A DNA stretch of 24,109 nt from Clostridia bacterium (GCA_900754795.1 CAAEEA010000060.1:1-24109); one strand, 5' to 3'. Numbered from the stretch's first letter, positions 1 to 8,538 are shown. The notes: generated by a model from the sequence alone, not told the origin. Made by a program: numbers and translations.

Positions 1-78
1 AAAAGCAATATTTTTAACTATGATGGGGGTATCGTCCGGCTTCCGCAACCGCCGCGCTGCTGAACGCATAAAATGGTT

Positions 79-120
79 ATGCCGTCTCCTGCCCTGATAT
101 TCAGAACAGGAAAACGGCAT
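79..120 (-). terminator. Hairpin terminator after thrS, probably bidirectional
   Basis: An inverted repeat pairs ATGCCGT (79-85) with ACGGCAT (114-120), and an inner CCTG (88-91) with CAGG (107-110). It begins 10 bases beyond the thrS stop. On the minus strand the tail is only moderately T-rich. On the plus strand the stem runs into TTATTTTTCTTACATCTTTTTTT, split here by a few other bases, which suits a plus-strand transcript arriving from the left. The hairpin is seen directly; its use in both directions is inferred. Confidence 0.65.
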
Positions 121-129
121 TTATTTTTC

Positions 130-1875
130 TTACATCTTTTTTTCTCTTATTTCTTCGAGCAGCTTCACGACGAAATCGCCCACGACCATTTCGCCCAGGT
201 CTCCCTCTTTACCGGAACGGACGGAAACCGTACCGGCCTCCACCTCGCGTTCTCCGATGACGCACATGTAATTGACGCGCTGATTCCTTGCTTCTCTGAG
301 TTTGTAGCCAATCTTCTCATTTCTGATGTCGGCTTCTACTCTCAGTCCGGAAGCTTCAAGCTCTTCTTTGAGCTTTAAGGCGTAATCGGCAAATTTTTCC
401 GTTACGGTCATCAGACGCACCTGTACGGGAGCCAGCCAGAGCGGGAACTTGCCCGCGCAGTGCTCGATGAGTATTCCGATGAATCTCTCTATCGAACCGA
501 AAATTACCCTGTGTATCATTATCGGCCGGTGCTTTTCGCCGTCCGGTCCGATATATGTCAGGTCGAAGCGCTGCGGCATCTGCATGTCAAGCTGTATGGT
601 GCCGCACTGCCATGTCCTGCCGATGGAATCTTTGAGGTGGAAGTCAAGCTTCGGTCCGTAAAACGCGCCGTCGCCCTCGTTGATCACGAAAGGCACTCCC
701 ATCTCTTCAATGGCGTTTCTGAGGGCGTTTTCGGCCATCTCCCACTCTTCGTCGGTTCCCATGGAGTCTTCCGGTCTGGTGGAAAGCTCAACGTGGTATT
801 CAAAGCCGAACATCTTATACACATCGTCGCAGAATTTGGCGACGCCTTTGATCTCGTCGTTGACCTGCTCCGGCAGCATGAATATATGAGCGTCGTCCTG
901 GGTGAAGGTCCTTACTCTCATCAGTCCGTGCAGGGCGCCGGAAAGCTCATGGCGGTGTACCTGTCCCAGCTCTCCGCAGCGAATCGGGAAATCTCTGTAA
1001 GACCACATTTTGCGCTTGTATACCAGCATCGAACCCGGACAGTTCATCGGCTTGATGGCGTAGTCCTCGTCGTCGATCTTGGTAAAATACATGTTATCCT
1101 TGTAGTGATCCCAGTGGCCGGAAGTTCTCCAGAGCTGCTCGTTGAGAATGAGCGGCGTCTTGATTTCCTCGTAGCCGCGCCTGGTATGTTCTTTGCGCCA
1201 GAAAGCTTCGAGCTCGTTTCTGATAATCATGCCCTTTGGCAGGAAGAACGGGAATCCCGGTCCTTCCTCGGTGAGCATGAACAGATCCATCTCCTTGCCT
1301 ATCCTGCGGTGGTCGCGTTTTTTGGCTTCCTCCATCTTGGTTATATAGTCGTCGAGCATTTCCTGAGTCGGGAATGCCGTGGCGTATATCCTCTGGAGCA
1401 TCTGTCTGTCTGAGTCTCCCCTCCAGTACGCTCCGGCCACGCTCATCAGCTTGAAAGCCTTAATCTGACCGGTCGATTCCATATGAGGGCCGGCGCACAG
1501 ATCGACAAAGTCGCCCTGCTTATAGAAAGAGATTACGGCGTCCTCCGGCAGATCGTTGATCAGCTCGACTTTGTAAGGCTCGCCTTTTTCTTCCATGTAT
1601 TTAATGGCTTCTGCTCTCGGAAGCTCGAATCTTTCCAGCGGATAGTTGGCCTGCGCGATCTTTTTCATTTCTTTCTGGATCTTGTTGAAGTCCTCTTCGC
1701 TGAATTTGTGATCGGTATCGAAGTCGTAATAAAATCCGTTTTCGATGGCAGGTCCGATGGCCAGCTTTGTGTCCGGCCAGAGGTGTTTGATGGCCTGCGC
1801 CATTATGTGTGATGCCGTGTGCCTATAATTATGTCTGACTTGTTCGTCATCCCAGTTGAGTTTTTCTTTTGCCAT
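130..1875 (-). CDS. thrS: Threonine--tRNA ligase (TGS-less form)
   Basis: Cytoplasmic class II synthetase that charges tRNA-Thr. The start chosen is the ATG at 1875 (581 aa), because AAGGTGAG lies about 7 bases ahead of it; an in-frame GTG at 1884 is closer to that ribosome binding site and less likely. The editing domain comes first, with HTASH at residues 19-23 and CAGPHME near 127-133. Class II motif 2 includes RCGELGQVHRHE (299-310). The three zinc ligands of the family are visible as C279 (in MNCPG), H330 (in QDDAHIF) and H455 (in IMIHRVIFGS). The anticodon-binding domain follows residue 480. The usual N-terminal TGS domain (about 60 residues) is absent, which explains the short length and is known in some clostridial ThrRS. 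It is transcribed from its own promoter at 1959-1987. Confidence 0.97.
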   Translation of the reverse strand: MAKEKLNWDDEQVRHNYRHTASHIMAQAIKHLWPDTKLAIGPAIENGFYYDFDTDHKFSEEDFNKIQKEMKKIAQANYPLERFELPRAEAIKYMEEKGEPYKVELINDLPEDAVISFYKQGDFVDLCAGPHMESTGQIKAFKLMSVAGAYWRGDSDRQMLQRIYATAFPTQEMLDDYITKMEEAKKRDHRRIGKEMDLFMLTEEGPGFPFFLPKGMIIRNELEAFWRKEHTRRGYEEIKTPLILNEQLWRTSGHWDHYKDNMYFTKIDDEDYAIKPMNCPGSMLVYKRKMWSYRDFPIRCGELGQVHRHELSGALHGLMRVRTFTQDDAHIFMLPEQVNDEIKGVAKFCDDVYKMFGFEYHVELSTRPEDSMGTDEEWEMAENALRNAIEEMGVPFVINEGDGAFYGPKLDFHLKDSIGRTWQCGTIQLDMQMPQRFDLTYIGPDGEKHRPIMIHRVIFGSIERFIGILIEHCAGKFPLWLAPVQVRLMTVTEKFADYALKLKEELEASGLRVEADIRNEKIGYKLREARNQRVNYMCVIGEREVEAGTVSVRSGKEGDLGEMVVGDFVVKLLEEIREKKM

Positions 1876-1958
1876 TTTTCTCACCTTTTCCTGTAATCTG
1901 AGCCGCGGCCGGGCGCCTTGCCGGCTGAGGCTTGCAGTCCTTGTGTTTACAACATTTA

Positions 1959-1987
1959 AGTATATAATATTCGCGCCGATGTGTCAA
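1959..1987 (-). promoter_or_regulatory. Sigma-A promoter of thrS
   Basis: On the minus strand a perfect TTGACA (1982-1987) is separated by 17 bases from TATACT (1959-1964). Transcription should start near 1952, giving a leader of about 77 bases with a GC-rich imperfect hairpin around 1893-1935. The -35 box overlaps the stop codon (1984-1986) of the upstream capA-like gene. The leader is too short for a T-box riboswitch and has no T-box sequence. Confidence 0.85.
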
Positions 1988-3174
1988 CGAGTCTGAGGCT
2001 TATATACAGTGAGTTTTGGCCCCATAACGGACAGTATCTCTTCCTCTGCCTGTTTAAGTATGGCGCGTTCAACATTGTCTGTCCATTCAGGTGGGGTAGG
2101 CCATACAATATATGACAGCTTCCTCATTCCTTCTACAGTACGGCATGGTATGCAGGATTCCTGTTTTATTACGACTTTTCCGTCTTCTTTTTCAAGTTCC
2201 GCGACATAAATTATACTTTTTCTGGTGATCATGGACGTATTATCGCTTGTGATAAAATTGCCCAGTGAGTATACGACCGGCACTCTTTTACCGGATTCGG
2301 TATAAATCTCATCATAGGGCTGCAACGCGTGGGCATGTGACCCCATTATGCAGTCTACGCCGGCTTCAGCCATTTCCTTTGCAGTATTCTTTTGGCGGTC
2401 TATCACGGTATGCGAATATTCTTTGGAGTTAAAATGTATATAGCACAATATGAACTCAGCGCCCCCGCTCCTGGCGGCCTGTACATCTCTTTTCAGTTTT
2501 TCCGGCGAATATCTGTTTACAAGGACACGCTGACCCAGTTTATTCAGTATGCGTTTATCCAGATCTCGGTTTATGTGTTCAGTATAAGATAAAAACGCCG
2601 CTTTTATCCCGTTTATATCAACAAGCAGGAATCTTTCATCATCTTCGCCCGTAAACAGGCCTGTGTGCATAAAGCCTTTTTCCTCAACGTTTTTTACTGT
2701 ATCTAAGATACCCTCAGCTCCGGCGTCAGCGTTATGGTTATTAGCCTGCGCAAAAGCGTCAAACCCCGCGTATCTCAGACCGTCTAAATATTCTACAGGC
2801 GCGTTGCAGTGATATCTCCCCTCTATTCTGTGTGTTTCGTGGGCGTAGGGCACTTTTGAAGTTACCGTCGTTTCAAGATTCGCCATGGCAAAATCCGACT
2901 GCATGAAAACGTTTCTCACCTCTTCAAATCCGCGTTCAAAAAAATATTTTCCGTTACACATCATGGCTTTGCTCATTGCAGGCTCACACATAAGATCTCC
3001 CGCGCACATTATTACAGCCTTATTGCTTTTCGCGGCGTTTTTAAGGTAATAGCATCCTTTGTCTGCGTCATAGGCATATCTGCTCTCATATTTGACCGGC
3101 GTTCGATCGTAAACAGGGAACTCAATCTTTTCAGCTTCATATTTTTTGTATGATTCTTTATTTCTTTTAAACAT
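1984..3174 (-). CDS. CapA-family metallophosphatase-like protein (poly-gamma-glutamate synthesis type)
   Basis: A 396-residue protein with the CapA/PgsA-type calcineurin-like core: GDLMCEP (59-65), NLETT (99-103), NNHNAD (145-150), GSHAHALQP (278-286) and SLGNF (303-307). These match the metal-binding motifs of the family. The usual H-W-G-x-E element appears only as a variant near IHFNSKEY (246-253). No signal peptide or membrane anchor is present, unlike membrane-anchored CapA of capsule operons, and no capB/capC neighbours are seen. The substrate therefore cannot be given; the protein may be a cytoplasmic phosphoesterase. It lies 66 bases downstream of the nuclease-like gene and may be cotranscribed with it. 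Confidence 0.8.
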   Translation of the reverse strand: MFKRNKESYKKYEAEKIEFPVYDRTPVKYESRYAYDADKGCYYLKNAAKSNKAVIMCAGDLMCEPAMSKAMMCNGKYFFERGFEEVRNVFMQSDFAMANLETTVTSKVPYAHETHRIEGRYHCNAPVEYLDGLRYAGFDAFAQANNHNADAGAEGILDTVKNVEEKGFMHTGLFTGEDDERFLLVDINGIKAAFLSYTEHINRDLDKRILNKLGQRVLVNRYSPEKLKRDVQAARSGGAEFILCYIHFNSKEYSHTVIDRQKNTAKEMAEAGVDCIMGSHAHALQPYDEIYTESGKRVPVVYSLGNFITSDNTSMITRKSIIYVAELEKEDGKVVIKQESCIPCRTVEGMRKLSYIVWPTPPEWTDNVERAILKQAEEEILSVMGPKLTVYKPQTR

Positions 3175-3240
3175 CTTTCCGGATATCCTTTCGCACGGTA
3201 AAATATATATGTTAAATCATAGCTTCATTTTTTATACATG

Positions 3241-4023
3241 TCAATACCGCGTAAGCAGCCGCCTTTTGATGATGTTTTCGATTATCTCGGGATTTTCAAT
3301 ATCGCTCTCAAAAGTACAGATCAGCCTCTGACCGACAGCGAAACCCAGTTCATGATAGCGCATGATTTTTCGCACCGCGTTTTCAGCGTAACGCCTGTCG
3401 TCCATCAGACCGAAATGTTCCCATATCACCTTGCTCCCGTCTGAAAGCAATATGGTAAAATCCGGGTACATCGCCGAATTTCCGGTTTCAAGCCTTGCCT
3501 CATAGCGGAACGGCACCCCGAATTCTGTCAGTTTATCGGCTATGGTGCGTTCGGATTTTGAACGCACGGCGATTCCTGATCCCGTGGCATATTTTAAATT
3601 TTCCGATGCCAGAGCGTTCTGGCTGTCTGCCGCGGATATCCACTCCAGAGCGGCAAGAGGCATGTTTACATATTTCAGAATTTCACTGCCGGGCAAGCTC
3701 TCTTTTTTGCCGTCAAGAAGCGCGCGGTTATCAATATTGTTTTTCTTCATTATTTCTACGGTCTTTGTCAGAATATCTATTGCCTGTTTTCTTTTGCGTA
3801 TGGATTTTTCAAGATATTTTTTGCGTCCCAGTTTCTGAACGCGGGGTTTGTCTCCGGTAATCCCTTTTTCTCGCTCTCCCAGCCGTTCTCCGAACGTCAG
3901 CCTGTTCCCGTGGGCTCTGATAACCAGCCTGCCCGGATCTCTTATCCTCCTGTATTCGTTTGATTCCCGTCTGAGCATTTCTTTTTCTCTTTCCAAAATT
4001 TCAGTTAACTGCGGTATCAGCAT
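3241..4023 (-). CDS. PD-(D/E)XK-like nuclease-fold protein, uncharacterised
   Basis: The start is the ATG at 4023 (260 aa), preceded by AAAGGGGGCG; the longer reading from 4056 would place that ribosome binding site inside the gene. Residues 1-120 are charged and helical, rich in Glu, Lys and Arg, and probably coiled. The C-terminal half shows SKSE (155-158), then YEARLE (174-179), YPDF (187-190) and WEHFG (201-205). This E...PD...E-x arrangement resembles the restriction-endonuclease-like fold, with H203 following the acidic residue. I do not recognise a named family with certainty. A role in DNA cleavage or repair is inferred only from these motifs. No methyltransferase partner is present. 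Confidence 0.6.
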   Translation of the reverse strand: MLIPQLTEILEREKEMLRRESNEYRRIRDPGRLVIRAHGNRLTFGERLGEREKGITGDKPRVQKLGRKKYLEKSIRKRKQAIDILTKTVEIMKKNNIDNRALLDGKKESLPGSEILKYVNMPLAALEWISAADSQNALASENLKYATGSGIAVRSKSERTIADKLTEFGVPFRYEARLETGNSAMYPDFTILLSDGSKVIWEHFGLMDDRRYAENAVRKIMRYHELGFAVGQRLICTFESDIENPEIIENIIKRRLLTRY

Positions 4024-4105
4024 TTTTTCGCCCCCTTTTATGGGAAATTTTACCATATTCTATTGCCCGGAGCAACAGTTATATGCTATTATATAGCGGA
4101 AATCA

Positions 4106-4306
4106 AAAAGTCCCCATATATAAAAAAAATACTGTGTTTATGTGACTTTTGTTCCGGCAATGTCCCATAACAGTGCAAATATCGTTTATTATCGGGACTT
4201 TAAGCATCTATGTCCCGAGCACTCCCTTTCTTTTGGTTGATTTGGGGACTGTTTTCTGTGGAAAGTCTCATAAATACTGTTTGATTAACAAGAATTGGGA
4301 CTTTGC
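4106..4306. promoter_or_regulatory. Divergent intergenic region with repeated GGGAC(TTT) motifs
   Basis: The gap between the divergent nuclease and TPR genes (4024-4345, about 320 bases) contains GTCCC or GGGAC at 4111-4115 (as TCCCC after AG), 4162-4166, 4194-4198, 4212-4216, 4245-4249 and 4298-4302. Several extend to GGGACTTT. Two pairs form hairpins: TCGGGAC (4192-4198) with GTCCCGA (4212-4218), and AAAAGTC (4106-4112) with GACTTTT (4144-4150). No convincing -35/-10 pair was identified. A multi-site operator or decayed repeat element is possible; the function is inferred. Confidence 0.45.
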
Positions 4307-4345
4307 CCCGACATTTCAGTATTAAATATACCAAGGAGGTTTTTC

Positions 4346-5158
4346 ATGACCATTTCGGAAATATTCGCCTGTGTGGACCGGCTCTTTTCTGAAAAGCACG
4401 CTGAACAAGTTGAGCCTTTTTTGCTCGAACAACTTAAGGAGGCCGAAGCGGACGGCGATTTGGCTGTTACAGCTGCCGTATGCAATGAACTGGGCGGACT
4501 TTACAGAGCGACCGGCCGATATGAGGAGGGAATCCCGCTTTATCAGAAAGCGCTCGCCGCTATTGAAGGGCTGGGTGAAACCGGTACAGAAGGCCATGCC
4601 ACCACACTGATAAATTACGGTACCACTTACGCGGTCAAAGGGGATGTGACCAGAGGTCTTAAAATCTTTGCCGAAGCCGCGAAGATCCTTTCAACCCTCG
4701 GCCTTGACCGCGATTACCGCATGGCGACATTACACAATAATATGAGCATTCTGTGTCAGGACTCAGGCGACTTCGATCAGGCTCTGCTTCACCTTGAAAG
4801 GGCGCTGGATATACTAAAAGGTCTGTCTGACAGCGAAGCGGAAATCGCTTCTACATATTCCAATATGGCACAGGTTCATCTGCGCCGTGGCCGCCTTGAT
4901 GACGCTTTTCGCGCCTGTGAGGCGGCAACAGGGCTGTTTGAAAAGATATCGGGAGACACGGATGTTCACTACAGCGCCGCTGTTGAGACAAGAGGGCAGA
5001 TAAAGCTGGCATCCGGCGATACTGAAGGAGCTCTCAATGATTTTCATAAGGCGCTATGTCTCATTGAACGGGATTACGGCAGTAACACTCCGGCGGCAGC
5101 GGCTCTGAGAGACCTCATAGAAGATATCCGCTCCGGGATGAAAGGAGGCGGGCGATGA
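4346..5158 (+). CDS. Tetratricopeptide repeat protein
   Basis: A 270-residue soluble protein built of helical pairs typical of TPR/Sel1-like solenoids. Examples are the stretches around NELGGLYRATGRYEEGIPLYQKAL, NNMSILCQDSGDFDQALLHLERAL and SNMAQVHLRRGRLDDAFRACEAA, quoted in part, each with the G-Y/L-A-P spacing of TPRs. The ATG at 4346 is preceded by AAGGAGG at the right distance; an upstream in-frame ATG at 4295 has none. TPR proteins are protein-binding scaffolds, so this is probably the partner-binding member of the three-gene operon. Its stop overlaps the next start (ATGA at 5155-5158), indicating translational coupling with the DUF4037 gene. Confidence 0.8.
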   Translation: MTISEIFACVDRLFSEKHAEQVEPFLLEQLKEAEADGDLAVTAAVCNELGGLYRATGRYEEGIPLYQKALAAIEGLGETGTEGHATTLINYGTTYAVKGDVTRGLKIFAEAAKILSTLGLDRDYRMATLHNNMSILCQDSGDFDQALLHLERALDILKGLSDSEAEIASTYSNMAQVHLRRGRLDDAFRACEAATGLFEKISGDTDVHYSAAVETRGQIKLASGDTEGALNDFHKALCLIERDYGSNTPAAAALRDLIEDIRSGMKGGGR

Positions 5159-6084
5159 AACAGCTTGAACTGGCGAAAAGATATTTTGAAGAATACGGAC
5201 GCCCCATGATTGAGCGGCAGTTTCCGCAGCTAAAAGACTCCTATGCCGCCGGCCTTGCGGGAGAAGGCTCCGGCTGTCTGGGATATGACGATGAGATTTC
5301 ACAGGATCATGATTTTGCCCCCGGGTTTTGCATCTGGCTGTCGGATGAAGACTTTGATCTCATCGGAGCAGAGCTTCAGGCTGCCTATGACAGACTGCCC
5401 GAAGAATTCATGGGGTTCAGCCGAAAAAACATAATAGACAAAAGCAGGCTGGGTGTTATGACCGTCAGCCGGTTTTACAGGCTTTTTACAGGATGTCCTG
5501 ACGGTCCGAAGACAAATCTCGACTGGTTCCTGATCTCCGAATCAAATCTGGCCGCCGCTGTCAGCGGAGAAGTCTTTGTCGACGGCAGCGGCCGTTTCTC
5601 GGATATCCGCCGCAGGCTCCTGGATTTTTATCCTCCGGATGTGCTGTATAAAAAACTCGCGGCAAGAGCTGCCGTTCTTGCTCAGTCGGGTCAGTACAAT
5701 CTCCAAAGATGTCTGAAGCGAAAAGACCGGGCCGCGGCGGAACTGGCCAAGGCAAGGTTTTGCGAAGCCGCGATTTCAACAGTATTTCTTCTCAGCAAAA
5801 GACCGGCGCCATTTTATAAGTGGGCATACAAGGGTATGACCATGCTTCCCGGCGCCGAAGCGATAGCTCCGCTGATAAAAGATGTCCTTATAAATCCCGC
5901 CAATGAGACCTCGTGCCTGAAAGTTGAAGCAATATGCGTAAAGCTCCTTGACATGATGGCTTCAAGGGGTTTTATCCGCAGAACCGGCAGTGATTTCACC
6001 CAGGATTATATCGGCCAGCTCATGGCAAAGATAGAAGATCCTCAGATAAAGCGCATGCACCCTATGGCCGACTGTCCTGTCTGA
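5155..6084 (+). CDS. DUF4037-type protein with nucleotidyltransferase fold
   Basis: A 309-residue protein. Near the N-terminus GEGSG (36-40) is followed by SQDHDF (49-54). This spacing matches the G-S...D-x-D active-site signature of the polymerase-beta nucleotidyltransferase superfamily, with D51 and D53 as candidate metal ligands. The rest is largely helical, with a C-terminal region after residue 170 that could bind nucleotide or a partner. The family resemblance is to DUF4037, whose substrate is not established. The ATGA overlap with the TPR gene and the 19-base gap to the DUF4125 gene indicate one transcript. The substrate (nucleotide, sugar, RNA or protein) cannot be told from the sequence. 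Confidence 0.7.
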   Translation: MKQLELAKRYFEEYGRPMIERQFPQLKDSYAAGLAGEGSGCLGYDDEISQDHDFAPGFCIWLSDEDFDLIGAELQAAYDRLPEEFMGFSRKNIIDKSRLGVMTVSRFYRLFTGCPDGPKTNLDWFLISESNLAAAVSGEVFVDGSGRFSDIRRRLLDFYPPDVLYKKLAARAAVLAQSGQYNLQRCLKRKDRAAAELAKARFCEAAISTVFLLSKRPAPFYKWAYKGMTMLPGAEAIAPLIKDVLINPANETSCLKVEAICVKLLDMMASRGFIRRTGSDFTQDYIGQLMAKIEDPQIKRMHPMADCPV

Positions 6085-6103
6085 ATTATGAAAGGAGAAA
6101 AAA

Positions 6104-6709
6104 ATGAACGATAAGATCAGGAGAATAATAGACACTGAATGGGAAATGTTCCAGAATGTTGAAAACATCGGCGGCAGAGCCGGCTGTCAGGATGACAGGG
6201 AAACTTTTTACATAATGCGTCTCAGTCAGTACGAAAACTGGAGCTGTGATATGATCGAAATATATTCGGAATTCCTCGCCTCCTGCGCCGCCGAAGGCCG
6301 CAATCTCGTCACGGAAAAATACGCGAGAATGATGGCATACACCGATCCGCATTATTACAACAAATATCTCAGGGACAGACTTCCGTCCGTCCCGGCCGCA
6401 AATTACAAAATGATAAACGGCATAGTTAAGCAGATGATCATGTGGGAAGAAGCCATGGCTGAAAAATATCCCCGCCTCGCGGGCGTTTCCCGTCCCATAA
6501 GATCAGATGCCGACAAATACGGTTTTACTTCCATGGAAACTTACGCGAGAGGCGAGCTGGAAACTTACCCCGCGCCTCTGCTCCTGGCATATGAGCGCCA
6601 TATAGAGGATCTCCGCTCCCGCGGTCTTTCAATGGCAGAAAACATCCTCTCCACCATGGTCGGCCTCTACGGATATGAAAGTATAGAAGAAGCAGAAAAC
6701 CGCGGCTGA
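6104..6709 (+). CDS. DUF4125-type uncharacterised protein
   Basis: A 201-residue soluble protein preceded by AAAGGAG. It begins with a D-x-E-W-E-M-F-Q-N-V block (residues 10-19), then GGRAGCQDD (23-31) and FYIMRLSQY (35-43). These features match my recollection of the DUF4125 family, which has no known function. The conserved acidic and aromatic N-terminus and the single Cys in GGRAGC could form an active site. In several Firmicutes the DUF4037 and DUF4125 domains are, as I recall, adjacent or fused, which supports a joint function here. The operon ends with this gene: the next plus-strand gene has its own -10 box and different base composition. Confidence 0.65.
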   Translation: MNDKIRRIIDTEWEMFQNVENIGGRAGCQDDRETFYIMRLSQYENWSCDMIEIYSEFLASCAAEGRNLVTEKYARMMAYTDPHYYNKYLRDRLPSVPAANYKMINGIVKQMIMWEEAMAEKYPRLAGVSRPIRSDADKYGFTSMETYARGELETYPAPLLLAYERHIEDLRSRGLSMAENILSTMVGLYGYESIEEAENRG

Positions 6710-6722
6710 AAAGATAAAATTT

Positions 6723-6750
6723 TTTAACTTTTATATTTTTGTGATATAAT
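6723..6750 (+). promoter_or_regulatory. Probable promoter of the ATP-grasp/LRR gene
   Basis: A consensus TATAAT (6745-6750) preceded at 16 bases by a weak TTTAAC (6723-6728). A start near 6757 would lie inside the longest possible reading frame, which supports the ATG at 6795 as the true start. Confidence 0.45.
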
Positions 6751-6794
6751 ATCAAATAATGTATTTTACTGATATAAAGTTGGAGAAAAAGGAA

Positions 6795-8474
6795 ATGGAG
6801 AAAAAAACAACCGACATTCATACCGGATTATCCCGAAAACTGAGCGTTTTTCTTTTTAACAAAATCTTTGACCGTTATCCTGATGATGTTATCAGAGCAG
6901 TCAAAACCATAGATCAGGGGCAGCGAAGAGAAATACGCGCAGAAAACTTAACTAACTGGTATATGAAAACCCGCATGGAAAACCCGGATCAGCTGCCCAA
7001 GCTAAGTGAAAATCAAATACACGAACTGCAATCCGTATGGAAGCAATTATACGATTTAGGCGTTATAAAACATGAATGGTATGAATTATATATAGCTAAA
7101 CTCGGTAAATTTAATCCCGAGTATATCGGCAGTGACCTTCACTATTATTATACTGAATGGCTAAAGATAGATTACGATTATCTCAGAGCCTTTTTGGACA
7201 AGAATTATATCGACTTAATTCTAAAGGGTGTCAAACAGCCTAAAGTTATTGTAAGAAAAATCCGCGGCTATTATCTGGATCACGATTTCAACAAAATAAC
7301 TTTAGACGATGCCATCAACATTATTTATGATATTCGGGAAAAAGGCGCTGTAATTAAAATAAGCCGTGAGAGCAGCGGAGGTAAGGGGCTGACCTTTATC
7401 GGGAAGGACACTTCGAGGGAATATATTAAAGATCATCTTACGTCCGGCAGCGATTTTGCCGTTCAGGAGGTAATCAGGCAGCATCCCGACATGGCTGCCA
7501 TGAATCAATCTTCAATAAATACTGTCCGTATACTCAGTATTATGGTTGACGGCCAGTCTATACCTATGTCGGCAGTTGTCAGAATAGGAAAAGAAGGCAG
7601 CAGAGTAGACAATTTCAGCAGCGGAGGTATGAGCTGCGGTATAAACCCCGATGGTAGTCTGAAAGAAGTCGGATTTAACAGTAAAGGTGAAAAATCTACT
7701 GTACACAGCAATGGGTTTATATTTAAAAACGGAAAAGTTCCAAACTTTGAGAAAATTGTTGACCTTACAAAAAGGCTGCACTATTGTGTACCTATGTTCG
7801 GAGTTGTTTCATGGGACATTGCAATAGATGAAACAGGCGAACCTGTCTTAATCGAATACAACGTATCACAGGGACAGATAGATCTCCATCAGTACAGCAA
7901 CGGGCCTGTGTATGGAAAGTATCGTGAAAGAATCGCGGAGCAGATTTTAGAGTATTACAAAAAACGCAGCGCGACTCTTGATTTCAATTATGAAATAAGA
8001 CCTGACGGCGTGACAATATCTACAGCATCGAAAAATATTGATAAAGTTAAGATCCCTGAAGAAATTGACGGAAACAAAGTTGTGAAAATAGGAAACAGCG
8101 CTTTTTCCGGTAATGAAAGCATTAAAAAGGTGATTATAGACACCGATCTTAGCGAAATATGTTACGCCGCGTTTTATAAATGCAAAAACCTTCAAGACGT
8201 ATCTTTTAAAGGCAATGTAATCAAAATTGGCCGATCAGCATTTAACTGCTGCGAATCTCTGCAGTCTATACACTTGCCTGAATCCACTAAATCAATCGGG
8301 ATAATGGCGTTTAGAAACTGCACAGCTTTGAAAGAAATTTCAATACCCGCTTCTGTCAGTGAAATAGCAGCGGATGCATTTGTTCTGTGTCCCAATGTAA
8401 CGATATACTGCAGTAAAGATTCTTTTGCTCATTCATTCGCAATTGAACAAAAAATAAACTTCAAATTAGTTTAA
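6795..8474 (+). CDS. Sugar-transfer-type ATP-grasp protein fused to BspA-like leucine-rich repeats
   Basis: The ATG at 6795 (559 aa) follows GGAGAAAAAGGA; the ATG at 6759 has no ribosome binding site. The N-terminal ~375 residues resemble the sugar-transfer-associated ATP-grasp family: a Gly-rich ATP-binding loop (SRESSGGKG, about residues 191-199), a conserved SINTVRI segment, DNFSSGG, and the metal-binding end IEYNVSQGQIDLHQ near 355-368, where E and N would hold magnesium. Residues from about 405 form five BspA-type LRRs of about 22 residues, each with an I-x-x-x-A-F core (for example IGNSAF, IGRSAF, IGIMAF). No signal peptide is present. The gene is clearly richer in A+T than its neighbours, suggesting transfer. 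ATP-grasp proteins of this kind usually sit in polysaccharide clusters; none is seen here, so the substrate is unknown. Confidence 0.7.
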   Translation: MEKKTTDIHTGLSRKLSVFLFNKIFDRYPDDVIRAVKTIDQGQRREIRAENLTNWYMKTRMENPDQLPKLSENQIHELQSVWKQLYDLGVIKHEWYELYIAKLGKFNPEYIGSDLHYYYTEWLKIDYDYLRAFLDKNYIDLILKGVKQPKVIVRKIRGYYLDHDFNKITLDDAINIIYDIREKGAVIKISRESSGGKGLTFIGKDTSREYIKDHLTSGSDFAVQEVIRQHPDMAAMNQSSINTVRILSIMVDGQSIPMSAVVRIGKEGSRVDNFSSGGMSCGINPDGSLKEVGFNSKGEKSTVHSNGFIFKNGKVPNFEKIVDLTKRLHYCVPMFGVVSWDIAIDETGEPVLIEYNVSQGQIDLHQYSNGPVYGKYRERIAEQILEYYKKRSATLDFNYEIRPDGVTISTASKNIDKVKIPEEIDGNKVVKIGNSAFSGNESIKKVIIDTDLSEICYAAFYKCKNLQDVSFKGNVIKIGRSAFNCCESLQSIHLPESTKSIGIMAFRNCTALKEISIPASVSEIAADAFVLCPNVTIYCSKDSFAHSFAIEQKINFKLV

Positions 8475-8484
8475 AAGGATTAGC

Positions 8485-8516
8485 CGGTTTCCGGATTTTT
8501 GCAAATCCGGAAACCG
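8485..8516. terminator. Perfect hairpin between convergent genes
   Basis: CGGTTTCCGGATTT (8485-8498) pairs perfectly with AAATCCGGAAACCG (8503-8516) around a TTGC loop. It begins 10 bases after the ATP-grasp/LRR stop and ends 22 bases before the stop of the convergent XRE gene. Neither side has a strong T-tract, so it may terminate in both directions inefficiently or act as a 3' stabiliser. Confidence 0.7.
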
Positions 8517-8538
8517 AACGCGGTCTGACAAACTTCTC

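Noticed and set aside
460..1413. 317-codon plus-strand reading frame
   Set aside because: It runs antisense through thrS, whose protein motifs are unmistakable, and has no ribosome binding site; composition effect.
1885..1958. T-box riboswitch before thrS
   Set aside because: The leader is about 77 bases, too short, and lacks the T-box sequence and specifier stem.
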